From DASQTB01 sp035642095 (GTDB lineage: Bacteria > Actinomycetota > UBA4738 > CALAEC01), in contig DASQTB010000164.1 in the NCBI GenBank assembly GCA_035642095.1, positions 1-11,827 of the forward strand: DNA of 11,827 bases. The letters run 5' to 3'. Both the position numbers and the translations under genes were made by a program. Of this stretch, positions 1 through 7,121 are shown one piece after another. The notes under the pieces are model-generated. The model saw nothing but the letters and a program-made list of their open reading frames with translations. It was not told where the DNA came from and did no database searches. Each line of letters begins with the position of its first letter. The first letter of the stretch is position 1.

Positions 1-319
1 AGCCCTTCCTGTCTGTGTATGCGGCCTCGAAAGGGGCCGTGATCATGTTCTCGAAAGGCATCGCCCTCGACTACGTGAAGCAGGGGATCCGTTGCAACGC
101 CATCGCTCCCGGCTGGGTGGACACGCCGATCAACTACGCCCACGCGAGCTGCTGGGTGGCCTCGACAAGGTGTACGCATCGATCGACTCCTTCCAGCCCA
201 TCGGCCGGCCCGGCGATCCCCGCGAGATCGCCAACTGCGCGCTGTTCCTCGCCTCCGGCGAATCGTCCTTCGTGACGGGAAGCGTCCTCGTGGCCGATGG
301 GGGCATGACGGCTCAGTAG
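1..319 (+). pseudogene. SDR-family oxidoreductase, C-terminal part, frameshifted and cut by the window edge
   Basis: This is the last third of a classical short-chain dehydrogenase/reductase, an NAD(P)-dependent alcohol/ketone oxidoreductase. The catalytic YxxxK motif is visible (Tyr codon 18-20, Lys codon 30-32), followed by the usual NAIAPGWVDTP segment. Reading starts in the frame of position 3 and must move to the frame of position 2 near base 146. There, GCG AGC reads correctly only if one G is restored (GCG GAG CTG CTG). After the shift the protein continues as a normal SDR C-terminus (PIGRPGDPREIA, then LVADGGMTAQ) to the TAG at 317-319. Because everything past the break is well conserved, it is either a sequencing or assembly error or a very recent mutation. 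The Rossmann half lies outside the window. The gene sits 22 bp upstream of a second SDR and is probably co-transcribed with it. Substrate unknown. Confidence 0.8.
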
Positions 320-341
320 GTGGCCGGCGAAAGGAGGGATC

Positions 342-1118
342 GTGGGAAGGCTTGAAGGCAAGGTCGCTCTCATCACCGGCGCGGGAAGCGGGATGGGGCG
401 GGAGGCCGCAAGACTGTTCGCCGGCGAGGGCGCCCGGGTAGTCATCTCCGACGTCGTCGAGGATGCCGGTAAGACCGCTGCTGAGGAGATCCGCTCGGAT
501 GGCGGGGAGTCCGCCTTCGTGCGGGCCGACGTCTCCAGGTCCGAGGACGCCGCCGCCATGGTTCGGTTCGCCGTAGACACCTACGGAGGACTCAACGTCC
601 TGTACAACAACGCCGGGATCTTCCTGGCGGACGACGGCGGGGCAGTGGAGACGTCCGAGGATGTTTGGGATCGGGTCATCGCCGTCAACCTCAAGGGCGT
701 GTGGCTCGGCTGCAAGCACGGCATCCCCGCGATGCTCGAGTCCGGAGGTGGCTCCATCATCAACGTCGCGTCCTTCGTGGCCCTCATGGGCGCCGCCACC
801 GCCCAGATCGCGTACACGGCCACGAAGGGCGGGGTCCTGTCGATGACCAGGGAGATCGCCGTGGAGTACGCCCGCCGGGGGATCCGGGCCAATGCCCTGT
901 GTCCCGGGCCCATCGAGACCCCGCTCCTGGCGGAGCTCATGTCCGACCCCGACCGCCGGGCCCGGCGGATGGTCCACATCCCGATCGGCCGCCTGGGACA
1001 AGCCGAGGAGGTCGCCCGGGCCGCACTCTGGCTTGCCTCGGACGAGTCGTCACTGATGACCGGTGCGGCGCTGGTGGTGGACGGCGGTGTCACCGCCGCG
1101 TACGTCACCCCCGAGTGA
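342..1118 (+). CDS. SDR-family NAD(P)-dependent oxidoreductase, intact
   Basis: This is a complete 258-residue classical SDR, the usual length for the family. Motifs in order are the cofactor-binding TGAGSGMG (residues 12-19), Asp37 at the end of beta-2 (which favours NAD over NADP), NNAG (89-92), structural Asn116, catalytic Ser144, Tyr158 and Lys162, and PGPIETP (188-194). The C-terminus carries the LVVDGG tail. The GTG start is supported by AAGGAGG at 331-337, four bases upstream. The best general description is a soluble dehydrogenase interconverting a secondary alcohol or sugar hydroxyl with a ketone. Its partner upstream is a paralogous, frameshifted SDR. Its TGA overlaps the ATG of the next small gene by one base (TGATG), which suggests translational coupling. 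The family is certain; the substrate cannot be read from sequence. Confidence 0.93.
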   Translation: MGRLEGKVALITGAGSGMGREAARLFAGEGARVVISDVVEDAGKTAAEEIRSDGGESAFVRADVSRSEDAAAMVRFAVDTYGGLNVLYNNAGIFLADDGGAVETSEDVWDRVIAVNLKGVWLGCKHGIPAMLESGGGSIINVASFVALMGAATAQIAYTATKGGVLSMTREIAVEYARRGIRANALCPGPIETPLLAELMSDPDRRARRMVHIPIGRLGQAEEVARAALWLASDESSLMTGAALVVDGGVTAAYVTPE

Positions 1119-1390
1119 TGATCGGCCCGCTGGCGCTCGGCGTCTCCGTCCACTGGGCTCGACCCGGCCCCGCCGACTTCACGCCCCTGCTGGCCATGAT
1201 CGGCGCCGTCCTGATCCTCCGTTTCGTGATCGGCACGCCGCTCACACTCCTCAGGACCCTTGCGGCGGCCGCGTGCGGGGCGGCGTGGGCGGCCGCCGTG
1301 GCGACGAAAGGGCTCACCCTCCCGACCCTGGTGGCGCTCGCAGCGATCGCCTTTCTGACCGCGGCCGCAGGCCGGGCCCGCTCCTCCTGA
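1118..1390 (+). CDS. small hydrophobic membrane protein, unknown function
   Basis: This 90-residue protein has three likely hydrophobic segments: about residues 21-40, 43-63 and 67-85, the last two rich in Ala and Leu. A charged Arg-rich tail (GRARSS) follows. It begins at the ATG that shares its A with the stop codon of the SDR upstream (TGATG); a GTG one codon earlier is also in frame. This arrangement and the consistent hydrophobic profile support it as a real gene, although long Ala-rich frames also arise by chance in GC-rich DNA. I recognise no family. It ends within the stem-loop that also covers the stop of the converging gene. A membrane partner of the SDR unit is possible but not shown. 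Confidence 0.55.
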   Translation: MIGPLALGVSVHWARPGPADFTPLLAMIGAVLILRFVIGTPLTLLRTLAAAACGAAWAAAVATKGLTLPTLVALAAIAFLTAAAGRARSS

Positions 1391-1411
1391 GGTCAGGAGC
1401 GAGTCCGGGCC
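1375..1411. terminator. candidate bidirectional terminator over two converging stop codons
   Basis: An inner stem CTCCTG (1384-1389) / CAGGAG (1394-1399) closes a four-base AGGT loop. An outer stem GGCCCG (1375-1380) / CGGGCC (1406-1411) continues it across a small internal loop. An alternative fold pairs CGCTCCT (1379-1385) with AGGAGCG (1395-1401). The plus-strand stop (1388-1390) and minus-strand stop (1395-1393) both lie in the tip. There is no clear U-run on either side, which is common for high-GC actinobacterial hairpin terminators. The position between convergent genes only 2 bp apart supports a termination role. Confidence 0.55.
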
Positions 1412-1965
1412 AGGGCGTCGATCATCAGGATGATGCCCTCGGCCTCCTGAGGCTCCATAGGTACCGAGATGGGGAGCAGGATCATGAACCCTCCGACCAT
1501 CGAGCCGGAAAGAGTCTTGAGGCGAAGCTGCCACAGGCGACGCCGGGCGTTCCAGTGGATCTCCAGTGACTCGACCCCTTCCACCGAGGCGAGCCCCCGC
1601 ATCAGGGGCTCGCGAAGCCGGTCGGCCCAGTCCGCACCGCCTGCCGCGTTCCCGCGCCATCGCAGGCGGCTCCCCCGTCGGCCCGGGGGGCCCCGGAACC
1701 GGAACCGGAGCTCGCCGTCCTCCGAGGGGCCCTCACCGGGGACGGAGGACTCCGCGACCAGGTAGTTCGCCCGGAAGAACAGCCGCCGCTCGTGCCTGTG
1801 CCGAAGCCTCAGGTCCGGCCGGCGTCCGTCGGGATCCTCCAGGGTGAGCGACAGAGCACGCGGCTCGACCTTCCCCAACCGGTATGGCGGGCAGAACTTG
1901 GAGGCGACCCCCCGCAGCGTGTCCAACGAGGACACTCCCGGAGGTCTCAGTCCCCGGTCGGCCAC
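1393..1965 (-). CDS. uncharacterised soluble protein at the end of the sugar operon
   Basis: This 190-residue protein has no signal peptide and belongs to no family I recognise. The N-terminal part reads SSLDTLRGVASKFCPPYRLG. The middle is very rich in Arg (about residues 48-105) and the C-terminus is hydrophobic (about 160-180, GGFMILLPISVP). It then ends in an acidic and helical stretch. The GTG start lies 8 bp after the stop of the xylulokinase-like gene, so it is probably the last gene of the operon, but unlike its neighbours it does not overlap the previous gene. Ribosome-binding support is weak (a GGGGG run some 14 bases upstream). A later in-frame GTG (codon 11) is an alternative start. 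The Arg-rich middle may be partly a GC effect, but the full-length open frame and operon position favour a real gene. Confidence 0.65.
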   Translation of the reverse strand: MADRGLRPPGVSSLDTLRGVASKFCPPYRLGKVEPRALSLTLEDPDGRRPDLRLRHRHERRLFFRANYLVAESSVPGEGPSEDGELRFRFRGPPGRRGSRLRWRGNAAGGADWADRLREPLMRGLASVEGVESLEIHWNARRRLWQLRLKTLSGSMVGGFMILLPISVPMEPQEAEGIILMIDALARTRS

Positions 1966-1973
1966 GAGAAGCG

Positions 1974-3494
1974 TCAGCCCCCAGCGAACACGGGCCGGAG
2001 GGCGGCGTAGACATCCCGATACAGGCGGTAGGCCTCGTCGTACCGGGCCTTGACATCCGGGTCCGGCGGGTGCTCCTCGGGTTCGTAGGACACGAACGCC
2101 GAGGTGGCTTCGGCCACCGAGGGGAACACGCCGGCCCCCACGGCGGCCAGGATGGCCGCTCCGGTCGCGGTGGTCTCAACGCTGGTGGGCACCCGGATCG
2201 GGTAGCCGGTGACGTCGGCCTTGATCTGGCGCCACAGCGCGCCCTTGGCCCCACCACCGACGATGGTCAGGCGTCGGACGCCCAGGCCTGCGTTCACCAT
2301 GGCCTCCAGGATGTCCCTGAGAGCGAAGGCGCTTCCCTCCAGCACCGCCCGGGTCATGTGCGCGCGCGTGTGCGCCAGGGTGAGGCCATAGAACACTCCC
2401 CGGGCGGCGCCGTTCCATTCCGGCGCCATGGCTCCCTGCATGCACGGCAGGAACACGAGCCCGTCCGCGCCAGGCGGCGCGGCCGCGGCGTCGGTGGCCA
2501 GGAGGTCGTACGCATCCCCGCCGCCGTCGGTCTCGGCCTGACGCTCCAGGGGAGCGAACTGGTCACGCCACCACCGAAGGTTGCCCCCGGACACGAAACC
2601 GGGGTTCTCGAGCAGCCACGCGTCGGGGTCGGCATGCGGATGGCACTCCACCAACCTGGTTGGGTCGTCGCGAGGCGAGTCGCTGGCCGCGCAGACCGGC
2701 TCCGCCGTGCCCACCACGTCGCACACTTCACCGGGCTCGAAGACCCCGGCCCCCAGCGTGGCCGCCATCTCGTCTCCACATCCCACGGCAACCACAGTCC
2801 CCGGATCCAGCCCGGTCGCCTCGGCGAACCTCGGTCGGACGGTGCCGACCGCCTGGGTCGCCGGAGCGAGCTCGGGGAGGCGGTCGGGCTCGATCCCGGT
2901 GTGCTCGAGGAGGGGTTCCGACCAGGTCCGGGTTCGCGGGTCCAGCAGGGCCAGCGAGGACGCGTTCGAGTAGTCCACCGCCAGGACCCCGGTGACCTCC
3001 CGGAGCACGAACGCGCCCGGAGGCATGAAGTGAGCGGCCTGCCGGAAGAGCTCGGGCTCCTGGTCCCGGACCCACAGGGCCTTGAACACGGCGTGCGAGG
3101 AATCCAGGTTGGTTCCCGACAGCCTGTAGAAGTCCTCGGGGGAGACCCGCTCCGAGAGCGCGGCCGCCTGGGCTTCCGCTCGCCGGTCCATCCATATCAT
3201 CGCCGGCCGGAGCGGCGTGCCCGCCGCATCGCACACGACCATCCCGTCGAGCTGGCTCCCGAAGGACAGGCCCACCACGGCCGACGGATCGCCGGCCTCT
3301 CGAGCCACCGCCCCGACGGCCGACGCCACCGCCGTCGGCCATTCCGTGGCGTCCTGCTCGGCCCATCCCGGCCGGGGGAAGGACAGGTCGTGGGACTCGT
3401 ACCGTGACGCCACCAGCGCGCCGTCCTCCGTGTACAGAGCGGCATTCGTCCCCTGGCTCCCCACGTCGCAGCCGATGACGTACCGGCCGCTCAC
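1974..3494 (-). CDS. FGGY-family carbohydrate kinase, xylulokinase-like
   Basis: This 506-residue ATP-dependent sugar/polyol kinase has the length and architecture of XylB-type FGGY enzymes, with two actin-like domains. The N-terminal nucleotide motif is GCDVGSQGT (residues 8-16). The substrate-pocket loop is SQLDG (80-84), aligned with GQMHG of E. coli XylB. PLRPAMIWMDRR is at 95-106. The catalytic Asp is Asp241 in GCGDEMAATLGAG. The C-terminal domain contains ARGVFYGLT (364-371) and the ATP-binding GGGAKG (413-418). Start choice: the GTG at 3494 overlaps the stop of the upstream dehydrogenase as GTGA, and the protein starts normally (MSGRYVIGCD). The open frame runs further upstream, but only antisense-free filler lies there. 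Replacement of the XylB Met-His pair by Leu-Asp suggests a substrate other than D-xylulose. It probably phosphorylates the ketose made by the adjacent dehydrogenase; this is inference. Confidence 0.92.
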   Translation of the reverse strand: MSGRYVIGCDVGSQGTNAALYTEDGALVASRYESHDLSFPRPGWAEQDATEWPTAVASAVGAVAREAGDPSAVVGLSFGSQLDGMVVCDAAGTPLRPAMIWMDRRAEAQAAALSERVSPEDFYRLSGTNLDSSHAVFKALWVRDQEPELFRQAAHFMPPGAFVLREVTGVLAVDYSNASSLALLDPRTRTWSEPLLEHTGIEPDRLPELAPATQAVGTVRPRFAEATGLDPGTVVAVGCGDEMAATLGAGVFEPGEVCDVVGTAEPVCAASDSPRDDPTRLVECHPHADPDAWLLENPGFVSGGNLRWWRDQFAPLERQAETDGGGDAYDLLATDAAAAPPGADGLVFLPCMQGAMAPEWNGAARGVFYGLTLAHTRAHMTRAVLEGSAFALRDILEAMVNAGLGVRRLTIVGGGAKGALWRQIKADVTGYPIRVPTSVETTATGAAILAAVGAGVFPSVAEATSAFVSYEPEEHPPDPDVKARYDEAYRLYRDVYAALRPVFAGG

Positions 3495-4555
3495 GACGAA
3501 CCGCCGGGAAGGATGACCATCTTCAGCCCGGTCCCGTCCCTGATCGTGGCGAAGGCCTCCTCGATGCGTTCGAGGGGGAAGCGGTGGGTGACCACCGGGG
3601 CCAGCTCCTCGCGGCGTCGGGCCAGGTACCCCATGGTGATGCGGTACTGACGATGTGTGGCGCCGTAGGCCCCCAGGACGGCCAGCTCCTTGTAGTGCAG
3701 CTGGTTCATGTCCAGGGGGCTGATCGGGTCGGACTTGGGGAGGCCGGCGAAGTACACCACCCGCGCCCGCCGGCCGGCCATCGGCAATGCCGCGCGTTGG
3801 GCATCCTTCGAGGGCGCCGCCACGATCACCCGTTCGGCTCCGGCGCCTCCGGTCCGGGACAGGACCTCCTCCACGCCGTTGTCCTCGCCGGCGACCCACG
3901 CGTCGTCCACGAATCTCCCCACCGCCTCGAGAGCGATCTCCAGCCGTTCCTTGCTGATGTCGGAGAGGAAGACGCGCCCGGCGCCGCGATCCCTCGCCAG
4001 CACCGACTGCCACGAGCCGATGGGGCCCGACCCCAGGATGACCACGGTGTCCCCGTACGCGATGTCCAGGACCTCCACCCCGTTGAGGGCGCACGCGAAC
4101 GGGTCGGCCACCGTGGCCAGGTCGGAGGGAAGGTCCGGCGGGAGCTCGAAGAGGTTCTTCATGGCGACCGGGGGGACGCCCGCGTACTCCGCGTACGCGC
4201 CGGCGTGCGGCTCGTACCCGTACAGCTCGTGACGCTCGCACAGGTTCTGGAAGCCGTCCACGCACCAGCGGCACTCTCCACAGGTGAGGATGGAACCGAG
4301 GAACACCCGGTCGCCCGCCGCGATCCCCGGCGGCAGGTCGGCGCGGGGGCCCACCTCTTCCAATACCCCCACCGGCTCGTGCCCCAGGACCCACGGGCTC
4401 GGAGCTCGAGGATCCCCGTTGAAGAAGGTCCGGGCGTCGGTGCCGCAGATCCCGCAGGCCTCCACCCGCAGGATGGCCCCCGCCGGGTCGAGGGCCGGGT
4501 CGGCGACGTCATCGACACGGACCGATCCGACGTCCTCCATGAGCGCCGCCCTCAT
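3491..4555 (-). CDS. zinc-dependent MDR dehydrogenase, sorbitol/threonine dehydrogenase type
   Basis: This 354-residue medium-chain dehydrogenase oxidises a polyol or other secondary alcohol with NAD. It carries a catalytic-zinc Cys in CGICGTD (Cys37) and His59-Glu60 in GHE. The structural-zinc quartet is Cys92, Cys95, Cys98 and Cys106. The Rossmann motif is GSGPIG (175-180), and acidic Asp199 at the end of the next strand favours NAD. At the position where polyol dehydrogenases often have Glu-Pro as a further zinc contact, this protein has Asp151-Pro152 (DPFACALNGV). The ATG start overlaps the upstream stop as ATGA, with GGAGG about 10 bases before it. Its stop overlaps the kinase start as GTGA. 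The likely role is oxidation of a sugar alcohol to the ketose that one of the operon's kinases phosphorylates. The family is certain; the substrate is open. Confidence 0.92.
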   Translation of the reverse strand: MRAALMEDVGSVRVDDVADPALDPAGAILRVEACGICGTDARTFFNGDPRAPSPWVLGHEPVGVLEEVGPRADLPPGIAAGDRVFLGSILTCGECRWCVDGFQNLCERHELYGYEPHAGAYAEYAGVPPVAMKNLFELPPDLPSDLATVADPFACALNGVEVLDIAYGDTVVILGSGPIGSWQSVLARDRGAGRVFLSDISKERLEIALEAVGRFVDDAWVAGEDNGVEEVLSRTGGAGAERVIVAAPSKDAQRAALPMAGRRARVVYFAGLPKSDPISPLDMNQLHYKELAVLGAYGATHRQYRITMGYLARRREELAPVVTHRFPLERIEEAFATIRDGTGLKMVILPGGSS

Positions 4556-5646
4556 CCCTTGACGCCTCCCGAGATCGGTGCCCTCGGGCCGGTGACGGCT
4601 TCGGGGTTCACCGCGTACCGTGGAGCCGAGCCCTCGAACAGGCGCCTGAGGTCGTCGGCGAGGATGCGAGGACTCTTCTCCGAACACTCCCTGGTGCTGC
4701 TGGCCAGATGCGGGGTCACCGTCACGTTGTCCAGCGACAGCAGCGGGTGGTCCTCTCCCAGCGGCTCGCGGTCGTGCACGTCGAGCGCGGCCCCACCGAT
4801 GACGCCTTCCCGGAGGGCATCCACCAGCGCCTCCGTGTCCACGAGCGCCGCTCGCGCCGTGTTCACGAGGATGGCGGTCGGCTTCATCCGTGCCAGCTGG
4901 TCCCGCCCGATCAGGGTTGAGGCTCCGGGTTGGGGACGGGCGTGCAGCGACACGAAGTCGGATCGGGACAGCAGGAGGTCAAGCTCCACGGGCTCGGCGC
5001 CCCCTTCACTGATCCGGTCCGGGTCCACGTACGGATCGTGCGCCAGGAGCGTCACCCGGAACCCGGAGAGCTTCCGGGCCACCGCCCGTCCGATCTCTCC
5101 GAAGCCGACGATGCCGACGGTCTTTCCCTCGAGCTCCGGCGTGAACGGCGAGTTCCGGAACGCCTTGTCCCATCGCCCTCCGACCAGGCGGTGGTGGGCG
5201 CGAGCGATGTTCCGAGCCTCGGCCAGGAGCAGCCCGATGGCGAAGTCGGATACGGCCTCGGTGGTCCTCCCGATCACGTGGAGGACCAGGATGCCGCGGT
5301 CCGCAGCCTCGCGGGCGGCGATGTTCTCGAGCCCGGCCCGGCACGTGGCCAGGATCCTCAGATCCGGCGCGACATCGAGGAGCTTCGACGAGACCGGGCA
5401 GTAATGGACGACCAAAGCGTCCGCCTCGGAGAGGAGGTCGGCGAGCGCCTCCGGGGGCGGCTCCGCCTCCGGGCCCTCCCGTTCCAACCCGAGCGCCATC
5501 CGGTCGACCTCGGCTTCGTCCGGAGGGCCCCACGTCAAGGCGTCCGTGACCTCCAGCCCGTCCGCCAGAGGCTCCAGGGCCGTCGTGATCACCGGCGTTG
5601 GCAGCAGGGCATCCCCGACCACCACGGTCCGCAGCCGCGGGGTCAT
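4552..5646 (-). CDS. D-2-hydroxyacid dehydrogenase, phosphoglycerate dehydrogenase-like
   Basis: This 364-residue NAD-dependent 2-hydroxyacid dehydrogenase interconverts a 2-keto acid and a D-2-hydroxy acid. The N-terminal substrate domain includes CRAGLENI (102-109). The dinucleotide fold carries GFGEIG (181-186) with Asp204 at the end of the next strand, favouring NADH. The catalytic triad is complete: Arg265 in NTARAALVD, Glu294 in DREPL and His313 in TPHLASST. There is no ACT regulatory domain, so it is unlikely to be the serine-pathway SerA. A GTG two codons earlier (5652) is possible, but ATG 5646 gives the same ATGA overlap with the upstream kinase that joins other genes here. In a sugar operon such enzymes often act as glyoxylate, hydroxypyruvate or sugar-acid reductases. 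Which applies here is not visible. Confidence 0.9.
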   Translation of the reverse strand: MTPRLRTVVVGDALLPTPVITTALEPLADGLEVTDALTWGPPDEAEVDRMALGLEREGPEAEPPPEALADLLSEADALVVHYCPVSSKLLDVAPDLRILATCRAGLENIAAREAADRGILVLHVIGRTTEAVSDFAIGLLLAEARNIARAHHRLVGGRWDKAFRNSPFTPELEGKTVGIVGFGEIGRAVARKLSGFRVTLLAHDPYVDPDRISEGGAEPVELDLLLSRSDFVSLHARPQPGASTLIGRDQLARMKPTAILVNTARAALVDTEALVDALREGVIGGAALDVHDREPLGEDHPLLSLDNVTVTPHLASSTRECSEKSPRILADDLRRLFEGSAPRYAVNPEAVTGPRAPISGGVKG

Positions 5647-7121
5647 CCCCACCCCCGGGCAAGTTCAACCGCGCCCCTCCATCGGTGCCGCAGGTGCTTC
5701 CGATCCCCATCCGACATCGCCGGCTCGAAGGCCCGGTCGAGGGTCCACCTCTCTCGGAGGTCCTCTCGCGACGCCCACACCCCGACCGTCAGGCCGGCAA
5801 CGCTCGCCGCGCCCAGCCCGGACGCCTCCGTGTTGACCGGGCGTTCGACCGGTCTGGCGAGCAGGTCGGCCAGGCGCTGCAGCAGCCAGTCGTTCCCGGC
5901 CATCCCGCCGTCGACGCGGAGACGGGCCAGGCCGCCCGGGACGCCGTCATCCATGGCCTCCACGGCGTCGGCCACCTGGTGCACCACGCCGTCGAGGGCG
6001 CCCCGCACGAGGTCCTCCCTGCTGCTTCCCAGGGTCAAGCCCAGGACGGACCCTTTGGCGTGCGAGTCCCACAGTGGCGCCCCCAGGCCCGCCAGCGCGG
6101 GCACGAACCACACCTCGTCCCGCGCCTTCCTGGCCATGGCCTCGCTGGCTTCGGGGCCCTCGAGCACCCCCACCTGGCGAAGCCACGAGACAGCCGCTCC
6201 GGCCACCGGGATGAACCCCTCCAGCGCGTAGGCCGTCTCGTCGGCCAGGCGCCAGGCGCACGTCCCCAGGATCCCGTCCGGGGGCTCCGGCGGCGAGGAT
6301 CCCGCATTGGCCCACACGAACGCGCCGGTCCCCAAGGTGAGCTTGGCCATCCCCGGCTCCCAGCATTGCTGACCGAAGAGCGCCGCCTGCTGGTCGCCCA
6401 GGGCGGCGGTGATCGGCGCCCGTCCTCCCACGACGCGTGGCTCGGCCTCGGCCAGCATCGATCCCGTGGGCCGGATCTCCGGAAGCAGCGCCGGGGGGAC
6501 GGCGAACAGGTCCAGGAGCTCCGGGTCCCATCCCAGGCTCGACAGATCGAGGAGCATGCTTCGTGACCCGTTCGAGGGCTCGGTCACGTGCGCCGTGCCT
6601 CCGGACAGACGCCAGATCAACCAGCACGCCACGTCGCCGAACGCCAGGTCGCCGGCCTCCGCCCGGGACCTCGCGCCGTCCACGTGATCCAGCACCCATC
6701 TCAGCTTCGTGGCGGAGAAGCTTGGATCGAGCTCCAGCCCGGTCCGGCTGCGGATCAACGGCTCCCGTCCCGCCGCACGCAGCCGCTCACACTCCTCGGC
6801 GGTCCGGCGGCACTGCCACACGATGGCCGGGTAGATGGGACGGCCGGTGGCCCGTTCCCAGACCAGGAAGGTCTCGGTCTGGTTGTCGATACCGATGGCC
6901 TGAACGTCGTCCCAGCTCGAGCCGGCCTCGTCCATGGCCGCCCGGATGGACTCCACGGTCGTCGCGGCGATCTCCTCAGGGTCCTGTTCCACCCAGCCGG
7001 GCCGCGGGTAGGAGGAGATCACGGGCCGGGAGGCCACCGCCCGGACCTCGAGGTCTGGATCGACCACGAAGCACCGGGTGCTCGAGGTTCCCTGATCCAG
7101 CGCCAGGACGACGCCGCTCAC
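5643..7121 (-). CDS. FGGY-family kinase, glycerol-kinase-like with altered substrate pocket
   Basis: This 492-residue protein aligns along its whole length with GlpK. It has LDQGTSST (residues 8-15), GIDNQTET (77-84), IVWQCRRT (100-107), DPSFSATK (132-139), GDQQAALFGQ (242-251), GTGAF (264-268), GLGAPLWD (345-352) and VDGG (403-406). In E. coli GlpK, glycerol is held by Arg83, Glu84, Tyr135 and Asp245. Here the matching residues are Thr82, Glu83, Ser134 and Asp243, so the catalytic Asp and Glu remain but two glycerol contacts are lost. The fold and ATP chemistry are secure, but glycerol as substrate is doubtful; a larger or differently charged polyol is more likely. The GTG start overlaps the aldolase stop as GTGA, and the stop overlaps the next gene as ATGA. 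Automated pipelines would probably label it glycerol kinase. Confidence 0.92.
   Translation of the reverse strand: MSGVVLALDQGTSSTRCFVVDPDLEVRAVASRPVISSYPRPGWVEQDPEEIAATTVESIRAAMDEAGSSWDDVQAIGIDNQTETFLVWERATGRPIYPAIVWQCRRTAEECERLRAAGREPLIRSRTGLELDPSFSATKLRWVLDHVDGARSRAEAGDLAFGDVACWLIWRLSGGTAHVTEPSNGSRSMLLDLSSLGWDPELLDLFAVPPALLPEIRPTGSMLAEAEPRVVGGRAPITAALGDQQAALFGQQCWEPGMAKLTLGTGAFVWANAGSSPPEPPDGILGTCAWRLADETAYALEGFIPVAGAAVSWLRQVGVLEGPEASEAMARKARDEVWFVPALAGLGAPLWDSHAKGSVLGLTLGSSREDLVRGALDGVVHQVADAVEAMDDGVPGGLARLRVDGGMAGNDWLLQRLADLLARPVERPVNTEASGLGAASVAGLTVGVWASREDLRERWTLDRAFEPAMSDGDRKHLRHRWRGAVELARGWG

Noticed and set aside
581..1660. A 359-codon minus-strand frame over the intact SDR and small membrane gene
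   Set aside because: It is antisense to a motif-complete SDR, and its product is Arg/Gly/Pro filler.
1974..4394. An apparent 806-residue protein fusing the xylulokinase-like gene to a long N-terminal extension
   Set aside because: The extension is out-of-frame reading of the zinc dehydrogenase gene. The kinase starts naturally at the GTGA overlap at 3494.
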